NCBI RefSeq assembly: GCF_036965165.1
Contig: NZ_JBALOX010000125.1
Span: 1 to 8,234, forward strand
Source: Ferdinandcohnia sp036965165
GTDB taxonomy: Bacteria > Bacillota > Bacilli > Bacillales > Bacillaceae_L
Length of the DNA: 8,234 nucleotides
Reading direction: 5' to 3'
The translations under genes and the position numbers were made by a program. Shown here in pieces: positions 6,685 to 8,234 of this stretch (position 1 is the first letter of the stretch; each line of letters starts with the position of its first letter). The notes under the pieces are model-generated. The model worked only from the letters and a program-made list of their open reading frames with translations. It was not told the origin of the DNA and did no database searches.

Positions 6685-7920
6685 TCAGTATGCTCGAAGT
6701 AGTTTCTTCAAATTATTTGAAGGATTTGAAACTACCTCTGGATCCAACACCACTTGTTTCTCTATTAACATTTCAGCTATTCGAATCTCCTTAGTAATTC
6801 TTTGAGTTCCTATCCCGCTTACAGCTTTCAAGAAATTATTCTCTGAAAAATGAAAGAAGATTTTTTCTTCATCTCCTAAATCTCTTACAATCTTCTTCGT
6901 GTTATCAGCAAAACCTGCAACCTGTAGAGTTCGATCATATTGATCAGACCAAAACCATGGAATCACTAAGTAAGGAGTGGGGAGATTCACCATATTTTTT
7001 GCAGCATGAATTCCTTGTTCCTGCGCATTCCGATATGCTTCTAGCCGTACACGTCGCCCCCCATATAATGGATGTGGAAAAGAACAGCAGTCACCAGCTG
7101 CGTTTATATCAGAATCATTAGTCATAAGGTATTTATCTACCTTGATTCCATTTTCTATATCTAAGCCATTTTCTTCCGCTAATGTTGTTTCTGGAATAGC
7201 TCCAATTCCCGCAATGACAATATCTGATGAAATGGACTGGCCATCTCCAAGTTCAACTGTAAACTGACCGTCTATTTGGTTAATTTCTTTTAACGATTTA
7301 CCAATAATAAATTCGACACCTTTTTTAGTGTGTAATGCTTTTACCATATCAGCAATTTCTTCATCGACACCCCTCATTAATATTCTTGGGGCTGCTTCAA
7401 TAAGTGTGACTTGACAGCCTCTTGTAATTGCACTTGCTGCAACTTCAAGTCCAATAAATCCGCCACCTATGATAACCACATGAGATCCTCGTTTTAAATG
7501 ATTACGAATCTTTAATGAATCACCTATTGTACGAAGATATAAAATCCCTTCAATTCCAGAACCAGGAATAGTTAATCTTCGAGGTTTTGCCCCAGTACAA
7601 AGCAATAATCTTTCATATTTCAGCTTATTTCCATCGGATAATGAAAGAATATGATTCTCGCGATCTAGTGAAGTAGCAGTTACCCCTGACTGGAAATGAA
7701 TTTTATTTTCATGTAGTTGATTTTCATTTATTATAATAGTCGACATCGGTTTTTCTTCATTTGTAAGAAACTGTTTTGAAAGTGGCGGTCGCTCATAAGG
7801 AGGAAACTTTTCATTGCCAATTAGGGTAATGTTTCCATTCCAGCCCTGATTTCTAAGCTCTACAGCAGCTCTTGCTCCCGCTTCACCTCCACCAACAATG
7901 ACCATTCCATAATCGCTCAT
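6685..7920 (-). CDS. FAD-dependent ferredoxin reductase (oxygenase electron-transfer component)
   Basis: This 411-residue flavoprotein belongs to the ferredoxin/rubredoxin reductase group that serves Rieske and cytochrome P450 oxygenases (BphA4, CamA, MocF type). The FAD-binding motif GGGEAG is at residues 10-15, followed by the typical YERPPLSK at 42-49. The NAD(P)-binding motif GGGFIG is at 152-157, and Glu175 at the end of the next strand suggests NADH. The second FAD motif AAGDC lies at 274-278, and about 100 residues of reductase C-terminal domain follow (QYDRTLQVAGF region). There are no redox-active cysteines of the disulfide-reductase type. The ATG at 7920 follows AAAAGGAG. The gene lies 77 bp after the Rieske ferredoxin gene, its expected electron acceptor. 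It should pass electrons from NADH to that ferredoxin, and onward to an oxygenase not in this window. Confidence 0.92.
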   Translation of the reverse strand: MSDYGMVIVGGGEAGARAAVELRNQGWNGNITLIGNEKFPPYERPPLSKQFLTNEEKPMSTIIINENQLHENKIHFQSGVTATSLDRENHILSLSDGNKLKYERLLLCTGAKPRRLTIPGSGIEGILYLRTIGDSLKIRNHLKRGSHVVIIGGGFIGLEVAASAITRGCQVTLIEAAPRILMRGVDEEIADMVKALHTKKGVEFIIGKSLKEINQIDGQFTVELGDGQSISSDIVIAGIGAIPETTLAEENGLDIENGIKVDKYLMTNDSDINAAGDCCSFPHPLYGGRRVRLEAYRNAQEQGIHAAKNMVNLPTPYLVIPWFWSDQYDRTLQVAGFADNTKKIVRDLGDEEKIFFHFSENNFLKAVSGIGTQRITKEIRIAEMLIEKQVVLDPEVVSNPSNNLKKLLRAY

Positions 7921-7997
7921 GTAATTCTCCTTTTTACGTTGATGATTTTCATTACCAAAAAGGTTTTCTACCTAACATTAGAGAAGTATATAGTGTC

Positions 7998-8234
7998 TTA
8001 TATCTGAATATAGACCATACCCTCAGTTACCTTAACGTTATATAGCTTTAATGCAACACATACCGGAGCTCGCTTTGCCTCTCCTGTTGGAATATCGAAT
8101 CTACCATTATGTTTTGGGCATTCGATGACGTTTCCCATTACTAGTCCATTGGAGAGATGAAATCTTTCATGTGTGCAATACCCATCGGAAGCATAATATT
8201 TTCCATCCTCGGTACGGTACACACAATACGTATC
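7998..8234 (-). CDS. Rieske [2Fe-2S] ferredoxin, MocE-like, partial at 5' end
   Basis: The reading frame is open to the window edge, so the start lies outside; 78 residues are visible, out of roughly 105-110 expected. A GTG at 8222 is in frame, but the four codons upstream (DTYC) fit the family and it is not a credible start. The Rieske cluster ligands are complete: Cys-Thr-His at 8177-8169 and Cys-Pro-Lys-His-Asn-Gly sixteen residues later. The segments around LSNGLVMGNVIECPKHNG, TGEAKRAPVC and LKLYNVKV are what I recall for MocE, the ferredoxin of rhizopine catabolism, rather than for nitrite reductase small subunits. It would carry electrons from the adjacent reductase to an oxygenase. The missing operon start and promoter must lie further right. 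Confidence 0.9.
   Translation of the reverse strand, partial: DTYCVYRTEDGKYYASDGYCTHERFHLSNGLVMGNVIECPKHNGRFDIPTGEAKRAPVCVALKLYNVKVTEGMVYIQI

Noticed and set aside
6620..6805. Plus-strand open frame of 61 codons at the junction of the aldo/keto reductase and ferredoxin reductase genes.
   Set aside because: It is antisense to two well-supported genes and has no recognisable product.

Overview
The window looks like a piece of a low-GC Gram-positive chromosome, most likely Bacillaceae (Bacillus, Virgibacillus or Oceanobacillus type). The reasons are the AT-rich codon use, strong AGGAG-type ribosome binding sites before nearly every gene, sigma-A-like promoters, and the similarity of the zinc alcohol dehydrogenase to bacillar 2,3-butanediol dehydrogenases. 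No phage, insertion-sequence, CRISPR, tRNA or rRNA signals were seen.

Left block (42-2957): a zinc-dependent alcohol/diol dehydrogenase and a short-chain dehydrogenase form a minus-strand operon that ends in a clear hairpin terminator. A LysR-type regulator is transcribed divergently. The 115 bp between them hold two opposing, overlapping sigma-A-like promoters and two palindromes, the usual layout for a LysR regulator controlling its neighbour and itself. The two dehydrogenases probably interconvert a small hydroxy/keto pair such as acetoin and butanediol, or a polyol. The substrate cannot be read from sequence.

Middle block (2958-4735): a 158-bp gap with overlapping inverted repeats leads into an unrecognised small membrane protein on the plus strand. 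Convergent to it lies a full-length but badly decayed AEC-family (auxin efflux carrier-like) transporter pseudogene. It carries two nonsense codons and three frameshifts.

Right block (4736-8234): a compact minus-strand operon. In transcription order it holds a Rieske [2Fe-2S] ferredoxin of the MocE kind (its 5' end is outside the window), an NADH-type ferredoxin reductase, an aldo/keto reductase, and a creatininase-family metal hydrolase that overlaps the aldo/keto reductase gene. It ends in a strong intrinsic terminator. The first two genes are the electron-transfer chain of an oxygenase, and the last two are a carbonyl reductase and a hydrolase. The whole looks like an oxygenase-initiated catabolic pathway whose oxygenase would lie beyond position 8234. 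Its parallels to rhizopine (moc) and inositol catabolism make it the most interesting part of the window, but that assignment is a hypothesis.
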